52,210 nucleotides of DNA from a virus. The position numbers and the translations under genes are program-made. Each line of letters starts with the position of its first letter. The first letter of the stretch is position 1. The notes beneath the pieces are model-generated. The model did not search any database. It saw nothing but the letters and a program-made list of their open reading frames with translations, and was not told the DNA's origin. The stretch spans positions 1 to 52,210 of IMG/VR virus record IMGVR_UViG_3300046474_000602. The stretch is one strand, 5' to 3'. Of this stretch, positions 16,019 through 24,556 are shown in pieces.

Positions 16019-16240
16019 TCAATGGGCCAGCGTCAGATCCCATACGCCAATTGCACCGGTGTAGGTGAAGGTACCGGCGCGAAATGCCATTGGCTGCTTG
16101 CTTTTAAGGCGTATGGTTTCCCCAATTTTGGCTCATTCCAAACAGATCGATGCCTCTGTCCAGCGCTCGAGCTGATGGTCACGCCAGGTAATCCTAACGA
16201 TGGGCAATATAAAATCTGGCTATGGGGACGGACTCCTTAT
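16019..16240 (-). pseudogene. Degraded reading frame with in-frame stops
   Basis: One minus-strand frame reads protein-like sequence across two stops: after a TAG, 'PDFILPIVRITWRDHQLERW' and 'TEASICLE', then TGA at 16133-16135, then 'AKIGETIRLKSKQPMAFRAG' and a 'TYTGAIGVWDLTLAH' end. The texture suggests a decayed gene, but I cannot name it. The rest of the 15882-16279 gap shows nothing supported. Confidence 0.3.
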
Positions 16241-16279
16241 CTTCGTCACTGCCCCATTCCCCATTCATCCAGTCAATGT

Positions 16280-16657
16280 TTAACCACGATGAATGATTGA
16301 GTCATTCAGTGCGCTGACCACCCTGGAAATCCAAGATAGATCTGAGTCCTGCAAAGCTTGTTGCTCCCCCGACGACGTGGTGAGCACAATCGTGTAAATG
16401 GTTTTTTGCATGAAGAACCAGGCGAGGCCTGCAACAACGAGAACGACAGAAAGGGCATCGATTCCTTTGTTATACCCGATAGCCGCCCCAATAATGATGA
16501 GTACCATAGGGCCTACACGGTTTGGATTTATTTGGGAGGTTTTCACTGCCGTCACACCGCTCATCGCGAAGGTCTTTTGCCCAGGCAAAATGAACCGGCT
16601 GTTGGTAACTTTTACCTCACGTTCGTCGAAAAAAACCTTTTCTTGCTGAGCTTCCAT
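16280..16657 (-). CDS. DUF6232 family membrane protein
   Basis: This 125-residue protein matches the DUF6232 layout. An N-terminal strand-rich region ('EREVKVTNSRFILPGQKTFA', then 'SGVTAVKT') is followed by two adjacent membrane helices ('GPMVLIIIGAAIGYN' and 'ALSVVLVVAGLAWFFM'), then a PH-like tail with 'YTIVLTTSSGEQQAL'. The function of the family is unknown. It stands between the cargo and the methylase, in the direction of the phage late genes but about 170 bases after the methylase stop. The start codon ATG has GGGAGAAG upstream. Confidence 0.75.
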   Translation of the reverse strand: MEAQQEKVFFDEREVKVTNSRFILPGQKTFAMSGVTAVKTSQINPNRVGPMVLIIIGAAIGYNKGIDALSVVLVVAGLAWFFMQKTIYTIVLTTSSGEQQALQDSDLSWISRVVSALNDSIIHRG

Positions 16658-16831
16658 TGCTTCTCCCTACACAAAGCATGTGACCATGGGTTTAAAAAAC
16701 GTCAATCGGAACTCTTTCAGGATATCAAATAGCCACTTCATGTTAGCCGGTTGGTTGTAAAAAAGCGCTCGCGAATATCACATCCAGCTTTCACCCTGAT
16801 ACACCGGACCTGCCAATATCCTGAGAGTGAA

Positions 16832-17626
16832 TCAGAACAGTCCTCCCAAAGCTGCAGGCTCCCAATTCATGATCACCAGCTCGCCGCTCACCTCGGCCTT
16901 CCCCTGACGTTGGTTGGTGTTGCTGTAACGGATATCCAGTGTCTCGAAATGAAAGCCCTCGAACACCCGCCGGATATCCGGATGGTCGTTGATACTGACC
17001 ATCACCTTGCCTTTGCAGCGACGCATAAAGTCGGCCATCCGCTCGTAGTTCTCGAACGGAAAGTCCACGCCATAGCCGGCGGTCTGCCAGTAAGGCGGAT
17101 CCATGTAATGGAAGGTATGCGCGCGGTCATAGCGTTCGGCACATTCCAGCCAGGGCAGATTTTCCACGTAGGTGCCGGACAGACGCTGCCAAGCGGCCGA
17201 GAGGTTTTCCTCGATCCGCAGCAGGTTGATCGCCGGACCGGTGGTGGCGGTACCGAAGGTCTGCCCGGTGACTTTGCCGGCAAAGGCATGGTGCTGCAGG
17301 TAGAAAAATCGGGCGGCGCGCTGGATGTCGGTGAGGGTTTCGGGGCGAGTCATCTTCTGCCACTCGAATATCTGGCGCGAACTGAGTGCCCATTTGAATT
17401 GGCGCACGAACTCTTCCAGATGGTTTTGCACGACGCGGTACAGCGTGACCAGGTCGCCGTTGATGTCGTTGAGGACTTCAACGGGCGCTGCCTGGGGTCG
17501 CATGAAGTAGAGCGCGGCACCGCCGGCAAAGACTTCGACGTAGCATTCGTGAGGCGGAAAAAGCGGGATGAGGCGGTCGGCCAGGCGGCGTTTGCCGCCC
17601 ATCCAAGGGATGATGGGTGTAGACAT
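16832..17626 (-). CDS. Phage DNA adenine N6-methyltransferase (Dam-like)
   Basis: This 264-residue protein is a class-alpha adenine methylase. The AdoMet-binding 'PWMGGKRRLADRL' and 'VEVFAGGAALYFMRP' lie at the N-terminus and the catalytic DPPY in 'FHYMDPPYW' near residue 175. It is similar in build to Dam and phage T4-type enzymes, but without tests the target site (GATC or other) is unknown. ATG 17626 is preferred over TTG 17635 because AAGG stands 10-12 bases upstream. It is the last gene of the late region, after the lysis genes. Methylation could protect phage DNA from host restriction. A diverged relic of a similar gene is at 11912-11971. Confidence 0.88.
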   Translation of the reverse strand: MSTPIIPWMGGKRRLADRLIPLFPPHECYVEVFAGGAALYFMRPQAAPVEVLNDINGDLVTLYRVVQNHLEEFVRQFKWALSSRQIFEWQKMTRPETLTDIQRAARFFYLQHHAFAGKVTGQTFGTATTGPAINLLRIEENLSAAWQRLSGTYVENLPWLECAERYDRAHTFHYMDPPYWQTAGYGVDFPFENYERMADFMRRCKGKVMVSINDHPDIRRVFEGFHFETLDIRYSNTNQRQGKAEVSGELVIMNWEPAALGGLF

Positions 17627-17776
17627 TGATAGCAAGACCTTTACTGTATGGATAAACAGGTGCTAGGCTCGCCGCGCTTCGTGCACGGAGTAAGAGCCTT
17701 GGCTGGACTTGCAGGGGCAATCTGCAGGGACGGCGGTCGGGTTGGATGTTGACGCATCCACCCCGGCCGCTCTTTT

Positions 17777-18316
17777 TCACTTCGGTGTTGATACTTCTTT
17801 GGCATAGGCCTGACAGGCCGCCAACGCGATCAGTCCTCGATCGCCGGCATCGGTGATGCCGATAATTCGTTGAGCATGCGCCGGGTCAAGTTGGGCTCTT
17901 GTGGCGCCATGAACCACGCCGCCGGTGGCGGCGGCTGACACTGAGCCGCCGCTGGCTGAATCGGTGGCGTCGAGTAGGACTGACAGGCGCAGATCAGCAG
18001 TGGCAAGGCGGTCGCGCAGGCGACCTTGATCACGTTGGGCATCGCTCAGGGCTCGGTAATGGGTTTGTTCACTGGCTGAAAGCCGCTGCTCCAGGGCCAG
18101 ACGTTTGGCCTGCTCGGTTTGTTGCTGCGCGGCAGCGGCCAGCGTCTGTTGGTTGAGGCGTTCCGCCTGCAGGCGGGCTTGTTGCTCAAGCTGGCGGCCG
18201 TAGCGCCAGTCCTGAACCTGCCAGGCCAACGCGGCAGAACCACCCGCCAATGCGGCCAGCAGCACGCCGATGGCCAGCAGCCGATACGGCACCGGAATCA
18301 GGTCGACGACACGCAT
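17777..18316 (-). CDS. Inner-membrane spanin (Rz-like)
   Basis: This 179-residue protein has an uncleaved N-terminal membrane anchor ('YRLLAIGVLLAALAGGSAAL', about 11-30). A long Gln/Ala/Arg-rich coiled coil follows to about residue 120, with a periplasmic tail containing 'GLIALAACQAY'. This is the layout of i-spanins, which join with Rz1 to fuse inner and outer membranes in the last step of lysis. GAGGG precedes ATG 18316, and the start overlaps the endolysin stop by 19 bases. The Rz1-type gene lies inside it in another frame. Confidence 0.85.
   Translation of the reverse strand: MRVVDLIPVPYRLLAIGVLLAALAGGSAALAWQVQDWRYGRQLEQQARLQAERLNQQTLAAAAQQQTEQAKRLALEQRLSASEQTHYRALSDAQRDQGRLRDRLATADLRLSVLLDATDSASGGSVSAAATGGVVHGATRAQLDPAHAQRIIGITDAGDRGLIALAACQAYAKEVSTPK
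17830..18042 (-). CDS. Outer-membrane spanin (Rz1-like lipoprotein) nested in Rz
   Basis: This 70-residue protein is wholly contained in the Rz frame, shifted in phase. It has a lipoprotein signal ending L-L-I-C-A-C, with the lipidated Cys at about residue 20. A proline-rich mature part contains 'TPPIQPAAAQCQPPPPAAW', as is typical for o-spanins. It should sit in the outer membrane and pair with the C-terminus of the i-spanin. ATG 18042 has a GAG-type ribosome site. Confidence 0.8.
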   Translation of the reverse strand: MPNVIKVACATALPLLICACQSYSTPPIQPAAAQCQPPPPAAWFMAPQEPNLTRRMLNELSASPMPAIED

Positions 18317-18861
18317 AGCACTGCCCTCGCCCGCTTCCACAATTGCAGCCGATCCGCCAGGCCGTTGAGGCCACCGTTGATCTTGCGGGTGATTGCCTCG
18401 AACTCGTGACGATCTGCCAGAGCGTTCAGCTCACGCACCCACCAGAACCACGCGGCCGACTCAGCGGCCCATTGCGGCAGCTCGAGCAACTCCGGGGTGC
18501 GCAGCAATCGTTCATCACCAAACAGTGCCAGGCTACAGCGCAGGTAGTTGTTGCGGCCGGTGATCTGAATCAAGCCACGACCGCGATAGCGCTGACCGTC
18601 GCCGTCGCCCTCCGGCGTATTGCCCAGCTTCACCGCGAGACTGCCGGTGTCGTACTTGCTCAGGTACTGATCACCGCCCAGTTCACGGACGTACTGCAGT
18701 TGGCCGGACTCGTGTCCGACCTGGGCCAGGAACGCGGCCTGCCGCTGCGGCGTGTTGATCTGCCGATGAGTCATGGCGGCGTTGAGAGCGGATACAAAAA
18801 CGCCCGCTTGGCGGCGGGCGTTGGGCATGATGCGCTGTAGCTGTTGCTCTGTCAGTGACAT
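18298..18861 (-). CDS. Phage endolysin, glycoside hydrolase family 19
   Basis: This 187-residue protein looks like the lysozyme-like GH19 endolysins of Pseudomonas phages and R/F pyocins. The catalytic Glu is in 'AFLAQVGHESGQLQYVREL' near residue 51. 'YRGRGLIQITGRNNYLRC' is the conserved sugar-binding block, and 'AAWFWWVRELNALAD' follows. It has no signal peptide, so it needs the holin, which is encoded far away at 39094-39438. It stands between the gpD-like tail gene and the spanins. Confidence 0.88.
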   Translation of the reverse strand: MSLTEQQLQRIMPNARRQAGVFVSALNAAMTHRQINTPQRQAAFLAQVGHESGQLQYVRELGGDQYLSKYDTGSLAVKLGNTPEGDGDGQRYRGRGLIQITGRNNYLRCSLALFGDERLLRTPELLELPQWAAESAAWFWWVRELNALADRHEFEAITRKINGGLNGLADRLQLWKRARAVLCVSST

Positions 18862-18894
18862 AGCGGGTCTCCATGGATTTGGGGGAATGCGGCG

Positions 18895-19944
18895 CTACTG
18901 CTTGAGCTGAACGACCTTCAGATCCTTCGCCGCCTTTTTCTTCTTGCCTTTGGCTTTCGCCTTGCCCTTTTTGCCGCCGTTGCACTCGACCGTCGTGCTC
19001 CAACCGGCCTGGGTGAACACCTGCTCCACCGAGTCCACCAGGTACTCGCCGTCGAAACCAACCTTGAAGCCTTGGGCATCGATTGTTCGCTCGGCAAACA
19101 GGTCGGTACGCCCGGGCATTTCCAGCCGGACACCGGCCGTCGACCGGTTGAAGGCCGCCAGTCGAGCCTTGGCGGCTTGTTCGGCCGCCGACCTGTTCGG
19201 GTAGATGTGACGGTCGGTGTGCACCGGTGGCAAGCCGTCCGGTGAGTCGTCGTTGTCCAGGGTGACGACGGCGAGCTTTCCGTTTTTCTTGTCTTGGTGC
19301 TTGGTCGACACCGCCTTGTGGGTGTTGCGATCCCCCAGGCGGAACTTAAAGCGGCTGACGTCACGGCGATGAATCACCACCACGCCAAAGGCTTTGCCCG
19401 AAGCGCTCTGCCCGGCCTGCCGAGGCATCACCAGCAATTTGCTGTCGGCCACCTTGGCCGTGCAGTCATACTGTTTGGCCAGACGGGTGATGAAGTTGAA
19501 ATCCGACTCGTTGAGCTGATCAGCGCGAGGCACTTTGGTCTGTACCGGGCACACCGGTTGCCAGCCGTTACGCGCGGCAACATCGGCGACGATCCGCGAC
19601 AGGGGCACGTCTTCCCAGCTGCCGCTACGGGTGGTCTTGCCGCTGCCACGCATGTCGCTGGCCTTGCCGGTAATCACTAGGGCATCCGGCGGTCCATCGA
19701 AATCCACATCATCGACGACGTAGCGCCCGATGCGGGTCAATGTGGTCTCCGCGTAGCCTAGGTAGATCTCGATGCCAGCCCCGCGCGGCGGCAGTGCCAC
19801 AGCACCGTCGCGGTCATCAATGCGCAATTCGAACTCGTCGGATTCCATGCCGGTCTTATCGGTGGTTTTCAGTTGCAGCAGCCGATCATTGATCAGGGCC
19901 GTGATGTCGGCCCCGTCGGCCACGACGCGAAAAGCTGGAGTCAT
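18895..19944 (-). CDS. Late control / tail protein D (gpD family)
   Basis: This 349-residue protein is P2 gpD-like and related to the gp27 hub. It has an N-terminal barrel ('FRVVADGADITALINDRLLQ'), a middle barrel with 'NESDFNFITRLAKQYDCTAK' and the usual 'HTDRHIYPNRSAAEQAAKAR' segment. The C-terminus is strongly basic (KGKAKAKGKKKKAAKDLK), which is unusual and could bind DNA or membrane. In P2, D forms part of the tail tip below the tube. ATG 19944 was chosen over TTG 19956. It is last of the tail genes, upstream of the endolysin. Confidence 0.88.
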   Translation of the reverse strand: MTPAFRVVADGADITALINDRLLQLKTTDKTGMESDEFELRIDDRDGAVALPPRGAGIEIYLGYAETTLTRIGRYVVDDVDFDGPPDALVITGKASDMRGSGKTTRSGSWEDVPLSRIVADVAARNGWQPVCPVQTKVPRADQLNESDFNFITRLAKQYDCTAKVADSKLLVMPRQAGQSASGKAFGVVVIHRRDVSRFKFRLGDRNTHKAVSTKHQDKKNGKLAVVTLDNDDSPDGLPPVHTDRHIYPNRSAAEQAAKARLAAFNRSTAGVRLEMPGRTDLFAERTIDAQGFKVGFDGEYLVDSVEQVFTQAGWSTTVECNGGKKGKAKAKGKKKKAAKDLKVVQLKQ

Positions 19945-20018
19945 TGTTTTGTCCAAAAGAAAGCCCGCACAGGGCGGGCAAAGTAAGTGTCATCCGAATG
20001 GTGTGCTGGGCGGCGGCA

Positions 20019-20225
20019 TCAGCCCCACAACATCACCACTTCATCAGTGGGGGCCGGCAGATCCGGTAGCACGATCACAATGCCGGCGCGGTACGGTTGC
20101 GGCTCGTCGGCCAGCCCCTGATTGGCATCCAGCACCGCCTCGACGGTGCCGCTCAAATACCCGTAAGCGTGATAACAAAGTGTATCGAGCAAATCCCCGT
20201 CAGACGTTCTGCAGGTCGTCGCCAT
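20019..20225 (-). CDS. Tail protein X (gpX family)
   Basis: This 68-residue protein has the P2 gpX/LysM-like pattern: 'RTSDGDLLDTLCYHAYG', 'AVLDANQGLADEPQPYRAG' and 'IVIVLPDL'. It probably binds the tube end or baseplate. ATG 20225 overlaps the end of the gpU-like gene by 26 bases, which suggests coupled translation. Confidence 0.88.
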   Translation of the reverse strand: MATTCRTSDGDLLDTLCYHAYGYLSGTVEAVLDANQGLADEPQPYRAGIVIVLPDLPAPTDEVVMLWG

Positions 20226-21045
20226 AACGCACAAACTCCAATGTGAACGCCTGCTTGCGCGGGATTCCACCCTGCAGCAGTGCACTCTGTTCTTCTTCGA
20301 CGCTCTTCAGGCACCAGGTGCCCAGCACGTCGCCATAACCGGTGGTCAAGGTCAGGGGTTTCAACTGGGCGCCGAGGCTGCGCAAAGTGTCCAGCTGCTT
20401 GATCCCGCCCTTGAAGCCGGGAAAGATCGCGCCCTTGAGGGTGATCTTTTCCTCGCCGATGCCCACCGCCTGCTGCGCTGGCCGCCGGGTCAACCTTTCC
20501 TGTGCCGCCCAGCGAAATTCCGTCGAGCGCCGCAGTTCATCGAAGGCCGCCGTGTCCAGATTGAAGTAGTACGGCACTGCCTTCGGATCCTGTGGCTGAA
20601 CGATCAGCAAATGCGGAAACGGCTTGACCGCCTCCGGCAGCGGGGTGGCGTCGCCAGCCAGCGAACTGGTGGGCAGGATGTTGCCCAATGAGGGGCTGAC
20701 CTTGCCAGCGATCTTGTTGATCGCGGTGGATGCCCGTGCCGCCTGTTCCTTCAACTGCCCCATGCGCTCATCGATCTGCGACACCGCACGAGTGGCCTTG
20801 TTGTAAGTGGCCACCACCTGCCCGACCTTGGCCTGAGCGGCGTTCACGCCGCGCATGATGCGCTGCAGTTTCTCGCCAACCACCGGACCGACAATCGGGA
20901 TACCTTCCAGCTCCGAGGCTGCGCCGCTGATCTCGCTGATGGCGCCGTTGACCGGCCCCATCATGCCGTCGAGGCTACGCCGCCCGGTCTCCCCTGCCGC
21001 CGCCAGATTTTTCAGGCCCGCCTGCAGTTGCTCCATGTAGGCCAT
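20200..21045 (-). CDS. Tail protein U (gpU family) with helical N-terminal extension
   Basis: In this 281-residue protein the C-terminal ~140 residues match P2 gpU ('YYFNLDTAAFDELRRSTEFR', 'TRRPAQQAVGIGEEKITLKG', 'GIPRKQAFTLEFVRYGDD'), a tail terminator and tail-length protein. The N-terminal ~130 residues are Ala/Gly-rich helices not found in the short P2 form. GAGGAGG precedes the ATG. It stands between the tape measure and X genes, as in P2. Confidence 0.85.
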   Translation of the reverse strand: MAYMEQLQAGLKNLAAAGETGRRSLDGMMGPVNGAISEISGAASELEGIPIVGPVVGEKLQRIMRGVNAAQAKVGQVVATYNKATRAVSQIDERMGQLKEQAARASTAINKIAGKVSPSLGNILPTSSLAGDATPLPEAVKPFPHLLIVQPQDPKAVPYYFNLDTAAFDELRRSTEFRWAAQERLTRRPAQQAVGIGEEKITLKGAIFPGFKGGIKQLDTLRSLGAQLKPLTLTTGYGDVLGTWCLKSVEEEQSALLQGGIPRKQAFTLEFVRYGDDLQNV

Positions 21046-21057
21046 AAGCCCTCCTCG

Positions 21058-23559
21058 TTATACATGCGGCTCGTCATACAGCTTGCGGTTTTGCAGCTGC
21101 TGCGTGGCCTCGCGCATTTGCTGCTCAATGAATGGCCGCAGCTCTCGCGCCAACTGCGCCGGATCTTTCGCGTCGCCTTGCACGGTGATGCTCAGCGGGG
21201 CCTGAATCTCGACCCGCTGCTCGACCTTCGGCGGTTCGCTCTTCGGCGCGACCGGCACCGGAGCCAACAACGCCGGCATACTCGGCGTTGCGGGAGCGGC
21301 CAGGGATCGCGCTACATCACCCAACGTGGCGCCGTCGGCTTCGCGCTCCGGCAGCAGGCTCTGCACAGCCGACGCTTTCGGCGAGCTGGGTGCGGCAGGA
21401 TTGAGTGGTCCGGCGGCGGGCGCAAACGACCGGGCGATATTGCCCATCACCGGCGGAAGGTTCTGCCCGGCGTTGGCCATCATCAGCGGCCCAGCGGCCG
21501 GCAGGGTTTTCAGCGACTCGTCGGTGCCGAACAACGACTTGCCGAGAGAGCCACCAAGAGCATCACCGCCCATGTAACCGAGATAACCGCCAATCAGTCC
21601 GCCGACGATGTTGCCGATGATTGGCACCGCTGTGCCGATGGCTGCACCGGCGGCCGCTCCGGCCAACGTGCCGGCCAACCCGCCGGCGGCCTGTCCGTAG
21701 CCCTCAGCCTTTTCGTCTTGGGTCTCGGCGTTTTCGTAGGTGTCATAGGCCTTGTATCCCGCTTGGGCGACCGCGAAGATCGCCGGGCCTTTCATGCCTT
21801 GGGCGATGGAAGCCCCACGACCAAGACCACCACCACGGCCACCTTTACCCGCCTTGCCCGATTTTTTGCCGTCGGCATCCAGGTCGCCGGCATCCATCCC
21901 GCCACCCATACCCGGCAGATTGGTAACAATCACCTTTTGCGGGATGTTCGGGTTGCCCATCAGGGTGCCGCGCCCGAGGTTCATCAAGCCCTTGCCGACC
22001 TTGTAGGCATTGGCCACGCCCTTCAGCGCAACCAGGCCTGCCACGGCCGTGCCGATGCTAGCCACCACGCGTGGGGATTCGTCGGCAAATCCCGACAGCT
22101 TGCGACTGACGTTGTTGATGCCGTCGGCCACTGCATCGGTGAGCGGTCGCAAGGCATCGCCGATGCTGCGCATGGCGTCGTCCATGCCTTGGGCCATCTC
22201 GGCCCATTTCTGTGAAGAAGTCTGCCGGCGCTCGGCGAGGTTTTTGTCGAGGATGCCGGTAGCGTCCGCCGAGTCCTTTTTCAGTTGGTTATACAGATCC
22301 TTGTTCTGCATGTACGCAGTCAGCGCCGCCTTGACCTGCATGTCGGCAAACAGGTCACCGGTGCGCAGGGCTTCCTCGAGCGCGATGATCATGCCCTTGG
22401 CTTTTTCCGGATCGGTTTCCTTGCTGATCTTGGCCGTGGCCTCGGCCATAGCCTTGGCCTTCTTCGGGTCAGTGGCCGCGATGTATTTTTGCGCCAAAGC
22501 AAAGCTCGATTCCAGGGTCGACATACCGCTCTGCAGGCCGGTGGTCATTGACGCCTGATAATCGATCCCGGCCTTCTTGTACGCGTCGACCGTTTCGCCG
22601 GAACCGATCTTGCCCATCCAGTTTTTCAGGTTGTTGGCCGCTTCATCGGCGCCGCCGGCCGTCTTCATCTGCACCTGCAACATCGCACCCAACTGGGTCA
22701 CGGCGTCCATGCCGTAGATCTTCAGGTTGCCCATGTTGGCCAGCAGTTCAGGAAACCATCGCGCCATATCGGCAGCCTCAAAGCTACCCGCTTGTCCTTG
22801 ATAAGCGATCGCCTCCAGCGCCTTCTGCATCATCGCCGGATCGGTGATTTTGGCGTTCTGACTCAACGCGTTGATCAACTTGGCAGTGTCGGTGTCCCCA
22901 GCTCCCTGCCCTACGATGAATTTTGCCGCCGGAGCTGAATACTCCCGCGCCTTACTCAACTCCAGGCCAGAGCCCACCAAGGTGTTGATGGTCTCTGCCA
23001 ATCGATTACGAGCAATACCGATATCTCTTGAAGTACCGATAATCGACTTGGACAGATCCGCCTCTTGAGAGGTATTGGCAATCCCTGCCTTGATCGCGAT
23101 GTCACGAGTAATCGCGCCATAGTCCGCGCTGACCTTGGTCGGGATGGCGACGGCGGCGGTCAAAGCACCGGCTTGGCCGATGGTGCTTTTCAGGCCCGAA
23201 CGCCCCTCCTCGATCTGCCGGTGACCGAGCGCTTTCAATTCGGCTCCGGCGGCCACGCGGCCCATCGTGGCGTAAGCTTTGCTCAAACGGCCGACCTCGA
23301 CGCCCTGTTTCTTCAGCAGGTCGAGATTCTTTTCGTACTTGCTCAGCAGCTTGTCTGCGCCTTCGGCACCGGCCAGGTGCGCCTTGCGCCATTCCTCGCG
23401 CAGGCGCATGGTGTCGCCGATGGTGTTCTGCAGCACCCGGGCTTTGCTGCCCACCGTGTCCAGGTGTTTGATCTTGCTTTCGACGTCCTTGAACGCTTTG
23501 CCCACCGTCGAGTCGACGGCGCCGCCGATGACAAAGCCAAGCGCGAGGTTCTTCGCCAT
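21058..23559 (-). CDS. Tail tape measure protein
   Basis: This 833-residue protein is the longest in the tail region. It is helical, starts 'LALGFVIGGAVDSTVGKAFK', and has the TP901-type core around residues 120-330 ('YGAITRDIAIKAG', 'LANMGNLKIYGMDAVTQLGA'). A glycine-zipper hydrophobic stretch ('IVGGLIGGYLGYMGGDALGG') lies near residue 680, suited to membrane passage of DNA. The tape measure sets tail length; at about 0.15 nm per residue the tail would be roughly 120 nm. It follows the E/E'-type chaperone genes. Confidence 0.9.
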   Translation of the reverse strand: MAKNLALGFVIGGAVDSTVGKAFKDVESKIKHLDTVGSKARVLQNTIGDTMRLREEWRKAHLAGAEGADKLLSKYEKNLDLLKKQGVEVGRLSKAYATMGRVAAGAELKALGHRQIEEGRSGLKSTIGQAGALTAAVAIPTKVSADYGAITRDIAIKAGIANTSQEADLSKSIIGTSRDIGIARNRLAETINTLVGSGLELSKAREYSAPAAKFIVGQGAGDTDTAKLINALSQNAKITDPAMMQKALEAIAYQGQAGSFEAADMARWFPELLANMGNLKIYGMDAVTQLGAMLQVQMKTAGGADEAANNLKNWMGKIGSGETVDAYKKAGIDYQASMTTGLQSGMSTLESSFALAQKYIAATDPKKAKAMAEATAKISKETDPEKAKGMIIALEEALRTGDLFADMQVKAALTAYMQNKDLYNQLKKDSADATGILDKNLAERRQTSSQKWAEMAQGMDDAMRSIGDALRPLTDAVADGINNVSRKLSGFADESPRVVASIGTAVAGLVALKGVANAYKVGKGLMNLGRGTLMGNPNIPQKVIVTNLPGMGGGMDAGDLDADGKKSGKAGKGGRGGGLGRGASIAQGMKGPAIFAVAQAGYKAYDTYENAETQDEKAEGYGQAAGGLAGTLAGAAAGAAIGTAVPIIGNIVGGLIGGYLGYMGGDALGGSLGKSLFGTDESLKTLPAAGPLMMANAGQNLPPVMGNIARSFAPAAGPLNPAAPSSPKASAVQSLLPEREADGATLGDVARSLAAPATPSMPALLAPVPVAPKSEPPKVEQRVEIQAPLSITVQGDAKDPAQLARELRPFIEQQMREATQQLQNRKLYDEPHV

Positions 23560-23596
23560 GTGCGTGCCTTATGTGTCGGAGAGTTGCCGTGGTGGC

Positions 23597-23698
23597 TCAA
23601 TCGGAGAGCCACCACACCATTTCGTTGAAGGGCATGGCCGTGATCTCAGCTGCAGAGAATCCGGTCTCCCTGGCCAGGCGTTTGGCCAGGGTCTTCAA
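23597..23698 (-). CDS. GpE'-like tail assembly segment (frameshift product or micro-gene)
   Basis: A frame of 33 residues (MKTLAKRLARETGFSAAEIT then AMPFNEMVWWLSD) sits between the E-type gene and the tape measure, where P2-like phages encode the E' part of the tail assembly chaperone. It lies in the +1 frame relative to the upstream gene and is open back through that gene's stop, so it could be read by ribosomal frameshifting or from TTG 23698. No classical slippery run is visible. Confidence 0.55.
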   Translation of the reverse strand: MKTLAKRLARETGFSAAEITAMPFNEMVWWLSD

Positions 23699-23714
23699 CG
23701 TAGTTCCGTCGCAC

Positions 23715-24029
23715 CTAGTCGTCCGTGACCAGGCGAAAATAGCCGGCCTGCAGGCGCATGTAGTCGACCATCTTCAATCCCATCAGATCCGCTTCGGGGG
23801 TCTGAGTCAGCGAGGCAAACAGTGACATTTCGCGCTGTTCCGCGTCGCCGTTGGAGGCGGCCTGCGCCGCCCGCACGTCACGCACGCAGGGAGCGCGCAT
23901 CGACAGGGTGTCGACCTGCACACCGGACAGTTCGGTCGGGTACTTGAGGCTGATGCGCAAGCCATCGTCGGAGAGCTGCAGCCACTTGGGCAGAGCTTTT
24001 TCGGTTGTCGGTTGAATGTCTTGAGTCAT
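23715..24029 (-). CDS. Phage tail assembly chaperone (gpE/PF10109 type)
   Basis: This 104-residue protein has the family pattern: basic N-terminus, 'LRISLKYPTELSGVQVDTLS', 'MRAPCVRDVRAAQ' and 'FASLTQTPEADLMGLKMVDY'. Such proteins coat the tape measure during tail assembly and are then released. It follows the tube gene by 11 bases and precedes the overlapping E' segment. Confidence 0.88.
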   Translation of the reverse strand: MTQDIQPTTEKALPKWLQLSDDGLRISLKYPTELSGVQVDTLSMRAPCVRDVRAAQAASNGDAEQREMSLFASLTQTPEADLMGLKMVDYMRLQAGYFRLVTDD

Positions 24030-24040
24030 TGCGTATGTCC

Positions 24041-24544
24041 TTAAAGGCCCAGGGCCGAACGTTCTGCAGCGAGTTGATCGACGCCATCCACCACCAGCAC
24101 CATGCCGACCATGTCGATCTCGTAGATCAACCGACCATCGACTTCGAGCTTGTAGTAGGTCAGCGCCATGTTGTGTTTGCTTTCAGCCTTTTCACCGGCC
24201 TTCCAGTCGCCCATGTCGACTTCCTTGATGCCGCCGCGCATGGTGACGATGACCGGGGTGACCTTGCCTTTGAGGCCTTTGAACGAGCCACGGAACACGG
24301 CGTTGCACGCGGTGCGATCCGACAGGCCGAACCACTTCAAGGCCTCGCGGCGCACGCCGTTGGTGGTGAACCCGGCTTCGAGTTTTTCCACGCCGGTCGG
24401 GATCTCGATCTCGCCGGCCATGCCCCCGCCCCGGTAGGTTTCGGTTTTCAGCACCACCTTGGGCAGGGTGAGGCTCGGCATTTCGCCGGCAAAACTCACG
24501 CCGTCGATAAACCCGGCGCAGTTGGACAGAACTTCAGGAATCAT
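24041..24544 (-). CDS. Major tail tube protein (gpFII family)
   Basis: This 167-residue protein matches P2 FII. It opens 'MIPEVLSNCAGFIDGVSFAG' and has 'LPKVVLKTETYRGGGMAGEI', 'KGKVTPVIVTMRGGIKEVDM' and 'YYKLEVDGRLIYEIDMVGMV' with the terminal Gly-Leu region. It polymerises inside the sheath. It follows the sheath gene by 12 bases with GGAGG upstream. Confidence 0.92.
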   Translation of the reverse strand: MIPEVLSNCAGFIDGVSFAGEMPSLTLPKVVLKTETYRGGGMAGEIEIPTGVEKLEAGFTTNGVRREALKWFGLSDRTACNAVFRGSFKGLKGKVTPVIVTMRGGIKEVDMGDWKAGEKAESKHNMALTYYKLEVDGRLIYEIDMVGMVLVVDGVDQLAAERSALGL

Positions 24545-24556
24545 CAGGTGGCCTCC

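Noticed and set aside
21028-22215. Long plus-strand open frame of 395 codons
   Set aside because: It is antisense to the tape measure and tail U genes, with compositional bias of their third codon positions and no family resemblance.
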